The position numbers and the translations under genes are program-made. Below, piece by piece: positions 53,522 to 62,305 of a stretch of DNA of 64,000 nucleotides; position 1 is the first letter of the stretch; every line of letters begins with the position of its first letter. The notes under the pieces are model-generated. The model was not told the origin of the DNA and searched no databases. It was given only the letters and a program-made list of their open reading frames with translations. Source of the stretch: Shewanella putrefaciens. Its GTDB lineage: Bacteria > Pseudomonadota > Gammaproteobacteria > Enterobacterales > Shewanellaceae. The DNA is taken from the NCBI RefSeq assembly GCF_016406305.1, contig NZ_CP066369.1:4455894-4519893 (forward strand). Reading direction: 5' to 3'.

Positions 53522-54826
53522 TCAAAGCACAGGCCGGGTCAGAGTGCTTAATCTGGCCGTTATCCTCTCACTAATTATTTGTTTAAGCAGCTCACTACCG
53601 GGGGCATTCGCAATAACCTTTTCCCAAGCTTTTGCCACTTTTTTGCCAAGGTCATTCATCAACACTTTTCCTGCTCGTTCACCCAGCCCTATCGCTTCGG
53701 CAAAGGCAATAAAATCATGGCCTGTATAGTAACCATAGTGCTCATATGATGATGTACTGAACCCTCTTTCCACCTCAGACTCAAGCAACCAAATACTTAA
53801 CTCACCCGAATTATCGTATTGCTTGTAGGGAGCAACAGAAACCATGTCATAGATAGGTGTGTACCCAGAGGCCCTGTTACTGTCACTGGCACGGCTCAAG
53901 GAAATATTTTTCAAATGCAAATCATTGTTGCCAACGATATAAGCCATTAAGACCTGCAGAAAGCCATCTTTGAGTAATTGCACATGGCCACCACTCAATT
54001 GATACGCTTCTTTAATTGCCCTTTCATAGGACAATGCATCGCTACTCTTATTCCCCGGCGCAACGTTTAGTGCAGATGCCAGATCTTCGATAAATTCACG
54101 CCTTCTGCCAGTCTCTCTGTCCAGATCAAACCGTGCAGTCACATAGGCCAATTGCCCGCAACTAAAGGGGACTAAGTAATGTTCCGCGACATTGAAACCG
54201 ACAGCTTTACACAACTGCATGATCATAAATTCGTTCTCCGCCAACTCTGGAAAGTCGTTGGGGGAAGGTTTGACTATGTATGGCCCCATGCCAACGGCGT
54301 TGGTCAGGGTTTTAGTTTTGCCTTTGGCATAGGTCAGAAACATTTTAGGTTGAACACCAGAGATAGACACGCCACCTAAGGATTCCATGGCCACGTCGTT
54401 AAACTCGCTACGGGGAAAATCAATCTGGTAACCTTTAAGGCTTTTCATCGGAACAGGGCTCAATTCTATCGCCGACGAAATATCGTCTCCTCGATACTCA
54501 GTCAGCACACTGACGGGGCCAATAAGCTCGGCACCATTTCCCAGTAATAAGCCAAACTTGTCATCTTGATCTAATCTGGCGATTCTCGCTTGATGACGCC
54601 TCACCCAACCTTCGCTCATCAGGTTAGCAAAGAATGGCGGTAGATGATTTCGGCGGTATGGCTCATGGATGATTGGCAGCCTATAGCCAATCTGCGGCAG
54701 ACCTGACGCAATGTACGAGGCCGCATAGGTGAAGCTGTATTCATACCCCGCTGGCGTGTCGTACTCTAACAGTTCGCCGGCAAACCGGTTGTTACTGTAG
54801 ACATAACCAATTCGATTAGATCTCAT
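53522..54826 (-). CDS. hipA: HipA-family toxin kinase
   Basis: A 434-aa kinase-fold toxin of a HipAB-type module. Features are an N-terminal subdomain, the Ser-containing loop SISGVQPK (about residues 153-160, the region where E. coli HipA is autophosphorylated), YIVKPS (ATP-site Lys), ENEFMIMQLCKAVG, the catalytic loop GNNDLHLKN (about 304-312) and the metal-binding YDMVS (about 330). All expected catalytic residues are present, so it should be active. In E. coli HipA phosphorylates glutamyl-tRNA synthetase; the target here is not known. The ATG overlaps the antitoxin stop by 4 bp. Confidence 0.88.
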   Translation of the reverse strand: MRSNRIGYVYSNNRFAGELLEYDTPAGYEYSFTYAASYIASGLPQIGYRLPIIHEPYRRNHLPPFFANLMSEGWVRRHQARIARLDQDDKFGLLLGNGAELIGPVSVLTEYRGDDISSAIELSPVPMKSLKGYQIDFPRSEFNDVAMESLGGVSISGVQPKMFLTYAKGKTKTLTNAVGMGPYIVKPSPNDFPELAENEFMIMQLCKAVGFNVAEHYLVPFSCGQLAYVTARFDLDRETGRRREFIEDLASALNVAPGNKSSDALSYERAIKEAYQLSGGHVQLLKDGFLQVLMAYIVGNNDLHLKNISLSRASDSNRASGYTPIYDMVSVAPYKQYDNSGELSIWLLESEVERGFSTSSYEHYGYYTGHDFIAFAEAIGLGERAGKVLMNDLGKKVAKAWEKVIANAPGSELLKQIISERITARLSTLTRPVL

Positions 54827-55209
54827 GACTTAGACTCATTCGAAGCGCTAATTTGTACACTAACGTCCGATGCTTTCTTCCCTATAAATAAATCGAGCCC
54901 AATAGTATTGAGCAACGCTTTTAGCGAGCCAACTTTTACCGACTCAAGCTTGCTCATAATTTTGTAGTAGGTGGCTGGCGCAATATCGGCAAATAAGGTT
55001 AACTCCTTCACTTTCAGCTGCCCCATATGTTCCGCCACCATATCCTGTAGCGTCTGTTGCGTTAGCGGCTGAAATCCATCACGTTTTTGTTTAAGAAGCA
55101 GTCTTTGCAATTCACTATCTAACGCTGCCATCTGCACAGCTAGCTGGTTTCTCATGTTAAGCATCTGATTAATCTGAGTATCACCTTCTATATTTTTAAT
55201 ATCAGACAT
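54823..55209 (-). CDS. hipB: HipB-like antitoxin and operator-binding regulator
   Basis: 128 aa from ATG 55209 (AGGTGG 5 nt upstream; the GTG at 55218 is less likely). Residues about 10-40 are a helical, possibly coiled segment (MLNMRNQLAVQMAALDSELQ). Residues about 60-110 form an Xre-like helix-turn-helix (LKVKELTLFADIAPATYYKIM). It is longer than classical HipB (about 90 aa). Coupled to hipA by an ATGA overlap and preceded by strong inverted repeats, it is best read as antitoxin and autorepressor. Confidence 0.75.
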   Translation of the reverse strand: MSDIKNIEGDTQINQMLNMRNQLAVQMAALDSELQRLLLKQKRDGFQPLTQQTLQDMVAEHMGQLKVKELTLFADIAPATYYKIMSKLESVKVGSLKALLNTIGLDLFIGKKASDVSVQISASNESKS

Positions 55210-55305
55210 CAGTACCACCTCACATAGTTAAGTTTCACCACAGGTATTCTGTAGCAATTATTATCACTAACGCATAATTTTTATGGCGTAAACAATGAAT
55301 AATTA

Positions 55306-55385
55306 CACTATAGCAGCATATTTTCATTTTTTAGCTGCTATAGCGATATTTTCACCATTAAAAATTAATTTAGTACATTATAGTG
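55306..55385. promoter_or_regulatory. Probable HipB operator: nested inverted repeats
   Basis: CTATAGCAGC (55308-55317) and GCTGCTATAG (55334-55343) are perfect 10-bp inverted arms with a 16-bp spacer. A further TATAGTG (55379-55385) is the complement of CACTATA (55306-55312). The sites lie about 100-175 bp upstream of the antitoxin ATG in very AT-rich DNA. Multiple sites suit cooperative repression by the toxin-antitoxin complex. Confidence 0.6.
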
Positions 55386-55448
55386 AAATATATGTGTAAT
55401 TTATGCCAAGGAGAAGGGAAAAACATCGACTCAGACCTAAAGCAAAAT

Positions 55449-56432
55449 TTAGCTCACCTGCGCCAACGTAGGTAAAGAGGGAAACGCGCCCTTTTGCCCG
55501 CAGGTAATGGCGCCGCAGCGAGTGGCAAATACTACCGCCACCTCTAAGTACTCTTTGCTGGCTAGCCTTTGTTTCAAGGTTAAATTGCCTAAATCGTATT
55601 GCAGATCTAAACCTAAGGCGAACAGAAAACCTGAGATAAAACTGTCCCCCGCAGCCGTGGTATCGACGGCAGAGATGTTTGGGACTGGGACGCTAAACCT
55701 GTGCTGCGCTGTGATGCATTGCACTGGATTAGCGCCATCGGTGACCAAAATCACCTCAACCCCTTGGGCAAGGCAGAACTGCAGATAATCTTCGAAACTC
55801 CTTTCCCGCGTCAGAGCTAAACTCTTATCCCGCGCTAACGCTAAATAGTCCGCTTCTTCACGGCTCATTTTCAGCACTTGGGTGTAACGGAAACACTGCT
55901 CAACCCGCTCGGTCAGCAAAGACGTGTCCTGCCACAGGGATAAACGCAGGTTCACATCGAAACTCACTAAAGTCGCGAACGCATTGGCACAACGTGCGCC
56001 ATAAAGGCTAGTGTTAAAGATGGCGGTTTCGGTAAAGGTATTCGAGCAAAGGTGAAAAATATTAATCCCCTGCCATGGAATATTGTCAAAATGCTGATTG
56101 CTGTAGCGCATATCGGCGGTGCCATTGCGGTTGAATTCAAAGGTGCGCTCACCCTGTTCATCTAAATTGACCAACACAGTGGCGGTAGCGGCGCCCGGCA
56201 CTTCGGCAAGATAATCGATCGCCACACCCTGCTCCGCTAAGGCTTGCTTTAACATGACGCCATAATGGTCGGCGCTGATGCCGCCGGCAAAGTAACTCTT
56301 ACCGCCGAGTTTCGCGTAACCTACGGCCACATTGGCAGGCGCGCCACCCGCAATCGGCTGATGATGCTTGCCCGTGGCATCGGTTGGCAGCAAGTCCACT
56401 AACACCTCACCGAAACTGAGTAATACCGTCAT
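55449..56432 (-). CDS. scrK: Fructokinase (PfkB family)
   Basis: 327 aa from ATG 56432 (GGAG 5 nt upstream). Phosphorylates fructose released by sucrose phosphorylase. PfkB motifs are GGAPANVAVGYAKLGG (about 30-45), the C-terminal signature DTTAAGDSFISGFLF (catalytic Asp, anion hole) and VNLDEQGERTFEF. It lies downstream of the TonB receptor gene on the same strand; a terminator-like hairpin in the 112-bp gap suggests reduced read-through or a separate promoter. Confidence 0.88.
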   Translation of the reverse strand: MTVLLSFGEVLVDLLPTDATGKHHQPIAGGAPANVAVGYAKLGGKSYFAGGISADHYGVMLKQALAEQGVAIDYLAEVPGAATATVLVNLDEQGERTFEFNRNGTADMRYSNQHFDNIPWQGINIFHLCSNTFTETAIFNTSLYGARCANAFATLVSFDVNLRLSLWQDTSLLTERVEQCFRYTQVLKMSREEADYLALARDKSLALTRERSFEDYLQFCLAQGVEVILVTDGANPVQCITAQHRFSVPVPNISAVDTTAAGDSFISGFLFALGLDLQYDLGNLTLKQRLASKEYLEVAVVFATRCGAITCGQKGAFPSLPTLAQVS

Positions 56433-56470
56433 TTCCACTCCAACTTTGTATTCTATATTCTGTATCAGGC

Positions 56471-56493
56471 AAAAAAGCCCACTTTCATGGGCT
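56471..56493 (-). terminator. Terminator-like hairpin between the TonB receptor gene and scrK
   Basis: Stem AGCCCA / TGGGCT with loop CTTTCA and, on the minus strand, a TTTTTT tract. It would attenuate transcription running from the receptor gene into scrK. Confidence 0.65.
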
Positions 56494-56544
56494 GTTTTGG
56501 CTTAGCATTTTTTCTGTAAAAACAGTTGCTGTAACAAGAGCCGC

Positions 56545-58956
56545 TTAGAACTCGTATTTCAGCGTCGCACTCGTGGTGCGGCCATTAATAGTACGGGCAC
56601 GGATGATATTGTTATCAGGGATCGAGCCTTCTTCCGCCTCGGTAATACCCGTGACATCAAACAAGTTGTTGACGTTTAAAGACACACTCATAGCTTCGGT
56701 CAGATTGTACGTCGCAAAGGCATTCACTTGGTTGTAGCCATCGAAACTTAAGTCGTTATTATCTTGAGCATAAGCATCCGTAGTACCGATTAAGTTAACG
56801 CCCACCGAACCTTGGTCAAAGTTGTAACTGCCCATCAAAGAGTAAATAAACTCAGCCTGTCTTCTTGGAGTATTACCCACCACTTCTGGCGTCAATGCAT
56901 CTTTAGCAATCTCGGCATCGGTCCAGGTCAGGTTGCCTCTAAAGTCGAAGTCACCGATAAAATAGGCCGACTCGATTTCGATACCTTTCGCTTTGTACTT
57001 ACGGTCGAAGAAACGTTGACTGGTGGCTTCAAAGTTTTGCTCTTCGGTTTCTGAGTAGAACGCCGTCGCAAACACCGACAAATCATCATAACGGTACTTA
57101 ACACCTAACTCGTACTGGTCAACGATATCAACCGCATCTTCCTTCGCCACCGAACCATCGGCACGCACTTTACCAAACAGCAGACGGTCGGCATTGGCGC
57201 GGCCACCGTGACTTAAGCGGCCAAAGGCGGCTAAGTCACTGGCAAATTGATAGTTAGCGCCTAATGAGTAAGACGTATAGCTCCAATCGTAATTCACTGG
57301 CTGAGGGTTCGCATTGTCGATAGAAGACACGCTCTGCTCAGGGATGGAAATCATTCCATCGAGATTCATATCCACCTGCGATTGCACGCTACCCGCGTAG
57401 TTACCGCTCGCATCACCACTGTCATAACGCACACTGGCATCGAGGGACAAGTCACCAAAACTCGAAGCTAACGCGAGGTAAGGCGCTTTAATGCTGTAGT
57501 CAGTATCGTAATTGCGTTGGCAACAATTTCCCCAATAAGGCACGCCATAAGCATAGAGGCCGTTGTCAGAATACGCAGTACCATCGGCGGCAACCACATC
57601 TAATAGCGCGGCATTATCGCCTTTTACTTCCATTAGATAAGAGTTCCACATCCAGGTCATGCTGATGTTTTGCACCGCATTGTAATAACCTAAGGTCACA
57701 CTGGTATCGTCGAAGGTTTTAGTTAATTTCAAATCGTTTACGATTGAGCCAAAATCATTCATCTTCACATCGAAGGTATTGATACGCATAGCTAAACCGT
57801 CCATCGGATTGCCCGCATTTGGTCCATTGGCGTAAATCAACTTAGCGCCAGTGCCCGCAATACTGGTCGCGATATCGCTCCCGTTGGCCACTTCGGCGGG
57901 GAATGGCGCGATAAAGTTGCCGCTCACATCGGAGAAACGGAAACGGTTTTCGACCTGCCAATCGTTACCTAAATCGAAGGATGCCTCTAAGCCGACAGAA
58001 TCGACCACAGGATTCATACCATCGCGCATATCGCCACGGCGACGTTCGCCATCGGCACCTAAGCTCAAGGTTGATTGGAAATAAGCGGATTGAATCGCAT
58101 CGGATTTAGCATCAAAACCTGGGATTGAACTGCCATCCGAGTACATAGGCATAGGTAAGTAACCTATGCTTTTGTCGTCTAAATGTTTGAAATACAGACG
58201 AACATAACCCTGATCAAATTCTTTGGTTAAGTTAGCTTTGATCTGGCCGCCTTTGTTGGCGTTATAGCCTGCATCGCGAGGGCCTTCACCGGTGCGCACA
58301 AAACCACCCACATGGAAACGCAGGCTGTCGTTGATGCTAGTGCCATATTCAAAGTCGGTACGGAAAGTGTCGTAATCCAACCCTAAGGTGGTAGCAACAC
58401 TGCCCGCATCCGAAGTACCGGTTTTACTGATCACGTTGATAATGCCGCCGGGTGCATTACTCGTTGCGGTCGATGCCGAGCCGCCACGGATAGATTCAAT
58501 GGTTTGCACTGTTGAGTCTAAACGTAAAAAGATGTCTGCGTTACCGAAGGCAATATCGCCAAACTGCAGGATTGGCAGACCATCTTCTTGAATTTGCAGG
58601 AACTTAGCACCACCAGACGCCACAGGTAAACCACGAACAGCAATGTTAGCGTTACCTTCACCGCCAGTAGACTCAACCTTCATCCCCGGAATAATACGAA
58701 ATGCCTCGGCCGATGAACGTGGCGAGCTCACTTCAAGCTCAGCCAATGACACGCTGCTAACAGACACACTCGAGTCCATCACCCGAGTGCCGCGGGCAAC
58801 CCCAGTCACGGTAATTCGTTCTAAGCCTAAGGCGTCTTGTTTGGCTTCTTCCTGTTGTGGTGCTTCCTGTTGTGGTGCCTCGGCCGCCCAAAGGTGAGAA
58901 CTCACCAACACGGCCAATGTACTTAATAGGAATTTCTGTGATGTGCTTTTTATCAT
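56545..58956 (-). CDS. TonB-dependent outer-membrane receptor (sucrose uptake, inferred)
   Basis: 803 aa from ATG 58956 (GGGGA 8 nt upstream). Signal peptide of about 24 residues ending LWA-AE, a short Gln/Glu repeat (PQQEAPQQEE), then a TonB-box-like LERITVTG, a plug domain (MKVESTGGEGNANIAVRGLP, GSASTATSNAPGGIINVISKTG) and a long beta-barrel ending in TSATLKYEF. It would carry sucrose or oligosaccharides across the outer membrane using TonB energy. The sucrose role comes from its place in the scr cluster and the ScrR-type operator 127 bp upstream. Confidence 0.85.
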   Translation of the reverse strand: MIKSTSQKFLLSTLAVLVSSHLWAAEAPQQEAPQQEEAKQDALGLERITVTGVARGTRVMDSSVSVSSVSLAELEVSSPRSSAEAFRIIPGMKVESTGGEGNANIAVRGLPVASGGAKFLQIQEDGLPILQFGDIAFGNADIFLRLDSTVQTIESIRGGSASTATSNAPGGIINVISKTGTSDAGSVATTLGLDYDTFRTDFEYGTSINDSLRFHVGGFVRTGEGPRDAGYNANKGGQIKANLTKEFDQGYVRLYFKHLDDKSIGYLPMPMYSDGSSIPGFDAKSDAIQSAYFQSTLSLGADGERRRGDMRDGMNPVVDSVGLEASFDLGNDWQVENRFRFSDVSGNFIAPFPAEVANGSDIATSIAGTGAKLIYANGPNAGNPMDGLAMRINTFDVKMNDFGSIVNDLKLTKTFDDTSVTLGYYNAVQNISMTWMWNSYLMEVKGDNAALLDVVAADGTAYSDNGLYAYGVPYWGNCCQRNYDTDYSIKAPYLALASSFGDLSLDASVRYDSGDASGNYAGSVQSQVDMNLDGMISIPEQSVSSIDNANPQPVNYDWSYTSYSLGANYQFASDLAAFGRLSHGGRANADRLLFGKVRADGSVAKEDAVDIVDQYELGVKYRYDDLSVFATAFYSETEEQNFEATSQRFFDRKYKAKGIEIESAYFIGDFDFRGNLTWTDAEIAKDALTPEVVGNTPRRQAEFIYSLMGSYNFDQGSVGVNLIGTTDAYAQDNNDLSFDGYNQVNAFATYNLTEAMSVSLNVNNLFDVTGITEAEEGSIPDNNIIRARTINGRTTSATLKYEF

Positions 58957-59082
58957 TTTTATGTCCCCACCCATATTTGAGATGCAGTCCGCTCTCCCCA
59001 TGACTGCCTCTACCGAATTGTTGTTAATCGAAAGCCATCTTAGTGATTGCTAAAGGACGCATTGAGCTTCATCCAAAATCAA

Positions 59083-59096
59083 CTTAATCGATTAAG
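59083..59096. promoter_or_regulatory. ScrR-type (LacI family) operator upstream of the TonB receptor gene
   Basis: CTTAATCGATTAAG is a perfect 14-bp palindrome with the central CG typical of LacI-family sites, 127 bp upstream of the receptor start. The same core occurs at 60629-60642. Confidence 0.75.
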
Positions 59097-59199
59097 ATAA
59101 CAAATTAGCAACTTAACAACAAAAAGCAAGTGCGTTTTTTGCACAGTTTTGGTTCACAATCGGGGTGCATTAGGTCAAGAGATTGATTAATTAAAGAAA

Positions 59200-59226
59200 T
59201 GTGACAGAAAAATATTTCCTGTCACA
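59200..59226 (-). terminator. Hairpin after scrT
   Basis: TGTGACAG (59200-59207) pairs with CTGTCACA (59219-59226) around an AT-rich loop, 8 bp after the scrT stop codon on the minus strand, followed by TTTCTTTAATT. A probable terminator. Confidence 0.6.
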
Positions 59227-59233
59227 GCCCAAA

Positions 59234-60454
59234 TTAGTGCGCTTCAACCGTTAACAAATGGCGGGCAGGATCTTTAACGAGATTAAATCCGCTGAGGAGG
59301 CATAACAAAATGGCAAAACCAGTGGCGAGGTAGAAGCCATATTTAACATGGCCGAAAATATCGCCCACGAACCCCATCAACAAGGGGCCAACGGCGGCGG
59401 ACACGGCAGTAAAAAACAAAATCACCCCAGCCACAGAGCCATGCTGATCTACGGGAAAACAGCTAATCCCCTTAGAATTGAGCGTGGGATACATCATCGA
59501 CATAAACAGCCCAGACAAGGGCAGCAAGACAACAGCCGCTTCAATGCCGTAGATCATAGACCCAAGATAACAAGCACTTATCGCGAAGCTAAACCAGAAC
59601 ATTACTTGCTGCCACGGGAAGCGTTCGAGCACCCAGCCACCTAAAAAACGCCCACCCGCACGCAGGGTAAAAAAGATCGTTAGGGCATAAGCGGCCAAGG
59701 TGGTGTAATCGCCTTGATAGCTTTGCAGCAAGGTCGGCATCCACACATAAATCGCCACTTCGGTGGCAACGTATAAACCTATCGCGAGTGAAAACCCTAA
59801 TGCATAAGGGTTTTTCATCATCGTAAAAGTGCTGGCAAGGTTAATGGCATCCGTCGAGGAACGTTTGATTTGCGGATAATCAGCCCGATAAGCTAACCAA
59901 CACAGCACTAAACAGAAGCAACCCGCGCCAAAATACAGATACTTCCAAGAGACGCCGCTGATCAGTAAATAACTAACGATGGCTGGCCCTATCATGGCAC
60001 CGACACCAAAAAAGCCCTCCACCGTATTCATAGTGCTCGAATGCTGTTTTGAGGAGGTTGATATATCGCCGATAAGCCCAAGCGCGCCGGTTTTAAACAC
60101 GCCAATCGCCAAACCCACAAGGGCGAGCAGGAGTAGGAAATAGTAAAACGATTCCCCCAGCGCGAACATAAAGCAGGCGAGCGCGAATAATAACAGCCCC
60201 AATAAAATGGTTAACTTACGCCCAATCTTATCCGCCAAGAAGCCTAAAAAAAGTCCACTAATAGCGATAAAAATCATCGGCATATAGTGAAAGGCACTGG
60301 CCTGCGACATGGACAAACCAAACTGGGATATTAACTCAGGAATAATGACGCCCACGGCATCTGAGGTCATAGCGAACATGAAAAACATTAAATATGTGAG
60401 TACCCGAATACGGGTATGATTGCGGTTATCGCAACCTTTTGAATCACTTACCAT
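59234..60454 (-). CDS. scrT: MFS transporter, probable sucrose permease
   Basis: A 406-aa inner-membrane protein with about twelve transmembrane helices and the MFS loop motif GFLADKIGRKLTILLG between helices 2 and 3. AAGGTG lies upstream of the ATG. It is divergent from the sucrose phosphorylase gene across an operator shared by both. The substrate assignment rests on the cluster; the sequence alone only says sugar-type MFS. Confidence 0.8.
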   Translation of the reverse strand: MVSDSKGCDNRNHTRIRVLTYLMFFMFAMTSDAVGVIIPELISQFGLSMSQASAFHYMPMIFIAISGLFLGFLADKIGRKLTILLGLLLFALACFMFALGESFYYFLLLLALVGLAIGVFKTGALGLIGDISTSSKQHSSTMNTVEGFFGVGAMIGPAIVSYLLISGVSWKYLYFGAGCFCLVLCWLAYRADYPQIKRSSTDAINLASTFTMMKNPYALGFSLAIGLYVATEVAIYVWMPTLLQSYQGDYTTLAAYALTIFFTLRAGGRFLGGWVLERFPWQQVMFWFSFAISACYLGSMIYGIEAAVVLLPLSGLFMSMMYPTLNSKGISCFPVDQHGSVAGVILFFTAVSAAVGPLLMGFVGDIFGHVKYGFYLATGFAILLCLLSGFNLVKDPARHLLTVEAH

Positions 60455-60627
60455 ACCATTTCACCTTATCGTTATTATACCTACTCGCTCTCAGCTGCTC
60501 AGTGACGGCACGCTGAAAGGGTTTCGGCTTTTGTGTACAGCAGTGAGCTAGCCTCCCCCAAAACGTGAGACTAACTCAAAAATCCAACAAACCACTTGAA
60601 TAATGTTTCATATTGGTTAAATATACA

Positions 60628-60643
60628 ACTTAATCGATTAAGT
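60628..60643. promoter_or_regulatory. ScrR-type operator between scrT and scrP
   Basis: ACTTAATCGATTAAGT is a perfect 16-bp palindrome identical in its 14-bp core to the one at 59083. It lies 73 bp before scrP and about 175 bp before scrT, so it can control both divergent transcripts. Confidence 0.8.
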
Positions 60644-60715
60644 TTAATTGTGCAATCAATTAAAGAATTGCCATAAACCTTTACTCTAAAAAGACAACTC
60701 AAGCGTGGGCAAAGT

Positions 60716-62197
60716 ATGAAAAACCAAGTGCAACTGATCACCTATGTCGACAGGATTACCAATGCTGGGCTCAAGGAGCTCAAAGCGCTGCTCAATGACG
60801 AGTTGCAAGGACTATTCGGCGGCGTACATCTTTTGCCTTTCTATTTCCCCATTGACGGCAGTGATGCGGGCTTCGATCCAATAGACCATGTGCAAGTCGA
60901 TTCACGCTTAGGCAATTGGGATGATGTTAAGGCGATAGGTGATGACTACGACATCATGGCCGACCTTATCGTTAATCATATGTCCGCCGAGTCACCCGAA
61001 TTTAAAGACGTGCTCAAGCACGGCAAGCAATCGGCTTACTGGGATTTATTTTTAACCAAAGACAAGGTATTCCCTGAGGGATTAAGCGAACAAGATCAAG
61101 CCGCTATCTATCGTCCACGTCCGGGCAGTTGCTTCAGCACTTACACCTTGGCCGATGGCTCGACCGAAGAGTTTTGGACCACCTTTACCCGCAATCAAAT
61201 CGATATCGACGTTCATTCTGCCGCGGGTAAAGATTATTTAAACCGAGTTCTGGCGCGTTTCGATCACAGTAAAGTAAATCTTATCCGCTTAGATGCGGCG
61301 GGCTATGCAATTAAAAAGCCCGGCACTAGCTGCTTTATGATCGAAGAATCCTTCGAGTTTGTGGATAAGTTAGCCAAGCAGGCCAATGAGTTAGGTATGA
61401 CAACGCTGGCCGAAATCCATTCGCACCATATGACTCAAGTCGAAATCGCCAAGCGGGTCGACATGGTGTACGACTTCGCCCTGCCACCACTCATCCTGCA
61501 CACGCTATTTAGCCAAGATTGCCAAGCCTTGATCCATTGGCTCGAAATGGCGCCGCGCAACTGCATTACCGTACTCGACACCCACGACGGCATCGGCATT
61601 ATCGACGTCGGCCCTATGGATGGCTTGCGCGGATTATTGACCGAAAATCAAATCGATAACCTAGTCGAAACCATACATGGCAACAGTAAGGGCGAGAGTC
61701 TGCAAGCCACAGGCGCGGCCGCCAGCAACGTCGACTTGTATCAAATCAACTGCACCTATTACGATGCCCTCGGCCAGAATGACTTAGATTATTTGATGGC
61801 GCGGGCGATTCAGTTTTTCGCACCGGGCATTCCGCAGGTGTATTACGCGGGTCTGCTGGCAATCCCAAACGATATGGAACTGCTCAACAGAACCCATGTC
61901 GGACGCGATATTAATCGCCCTTATTTGAACCGTGAAAAAGTGCAGCAAGCAATGCAGAAACCTGTCGTTAAGGCACTGACTCAGCTGATTAAACTGCGTA
62001 ATAGCAGCCCAGCGTTTAATGGCCGTTTTACTATGACGCTAAATGAAACAGAGGCGTTAACCTTATCTTGGACAGCGGCCGATTCGCAGGCAAGCCTCAC
62101 CCTCGATTTTGCCAATAAAGACGGTAAAATCATCCTTTTAGATAAGCAAGGTAAAGAGACACAAATGACCTTGTTTAGCCTACTGGCTCAAGCATAA
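60716..62197 (+). CDS. scrP: Sucrose phosphorylase (GH13)
   Basis: 493 aa. Splits sucrose with phosphate into glucose-1-phosphate and fructose, in the cytoplasm. The GH13 catalytic triad is present at positions almost the same as the Bifidobacterium enzyme: Asp193 in LIRLDAAGY (nucleophile), Glu233 in LAEIHSHH (acid/base) and Asp291 in VLDTHDGIG. The N-terminal LITYVDRI and FDPIDHVQVDSRLG also fit. The fructose product goes to ScrK. The gene is divergent from scrT behind a ScrR-type operator and ends before a bidirectional terminator shared with scrR. Confidence 0.94.
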   Translation: MKNQVQLITYVDRITNAGLKELKALLNDELQGLFGGVHLLPFYFPIDGSDAGFDPIDHVQVDSRLGNWDDVKAIGDDYDIMADLIVNHMSAESPEFKDVLKHGKQSAYWDLFLTKDKVFPEGLSEQDQAAIYRPRPGSCFSTYTLADGSTEEFWTTFTRNQIDIDVHSAAGKDYLNRVLARFDHSKVNLIRLDAAGYAIKKPGTSCFMIEESFEFVDKLAKQANELGMTTLAEIHSHHMTQVEIAKRVDMVYDFALPPLILHTLFSQDCQALIHWLEMAPRNCITVLDTHDGIGIIDVGPMDGLRGLLTENQIDNLVETIHGNSKGESLQATGAAASNVDLYQINCTYYDALGQNDLDYLMARAIQFFAPGIPQVYYAGLLAIPNDMELLNRTHVGRDINRPYLNREKVQQAMQKPVVKALTQLIKLRNSSPAFNGRFTMTLNETEALTLSWTAADSQASLTLDFANKDGKIILLDKQGKETQMTLFSLLAQA

Positions 62198-62208
62198 GTT
62201 TTAGTTCA

Positions 62209-62269
62209 GGCTTGAGTTTAGGCTCAAGCCAAATTTAAATAGCAAAAAGGCGCATTGAATGCGCCTTTT
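62209..62269. terminator. Two hairpins ending scrP and scrR
   Basis: GGCTTGAG / CTCAAGCC (62209-62216, 62223-62230) is followed by a longer stem AAAAGGCGCAT / ATGCGCCTTTT with loop TGA (62244-62269). The second has T-tracts in both directions and sits between the convergent scrP and scrR genes. Confidence 0.82.
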
Positions 62270-62305
62270 CTATTTAGAAATCTATCACTTGCTGACGTTT
62301 AGGGA

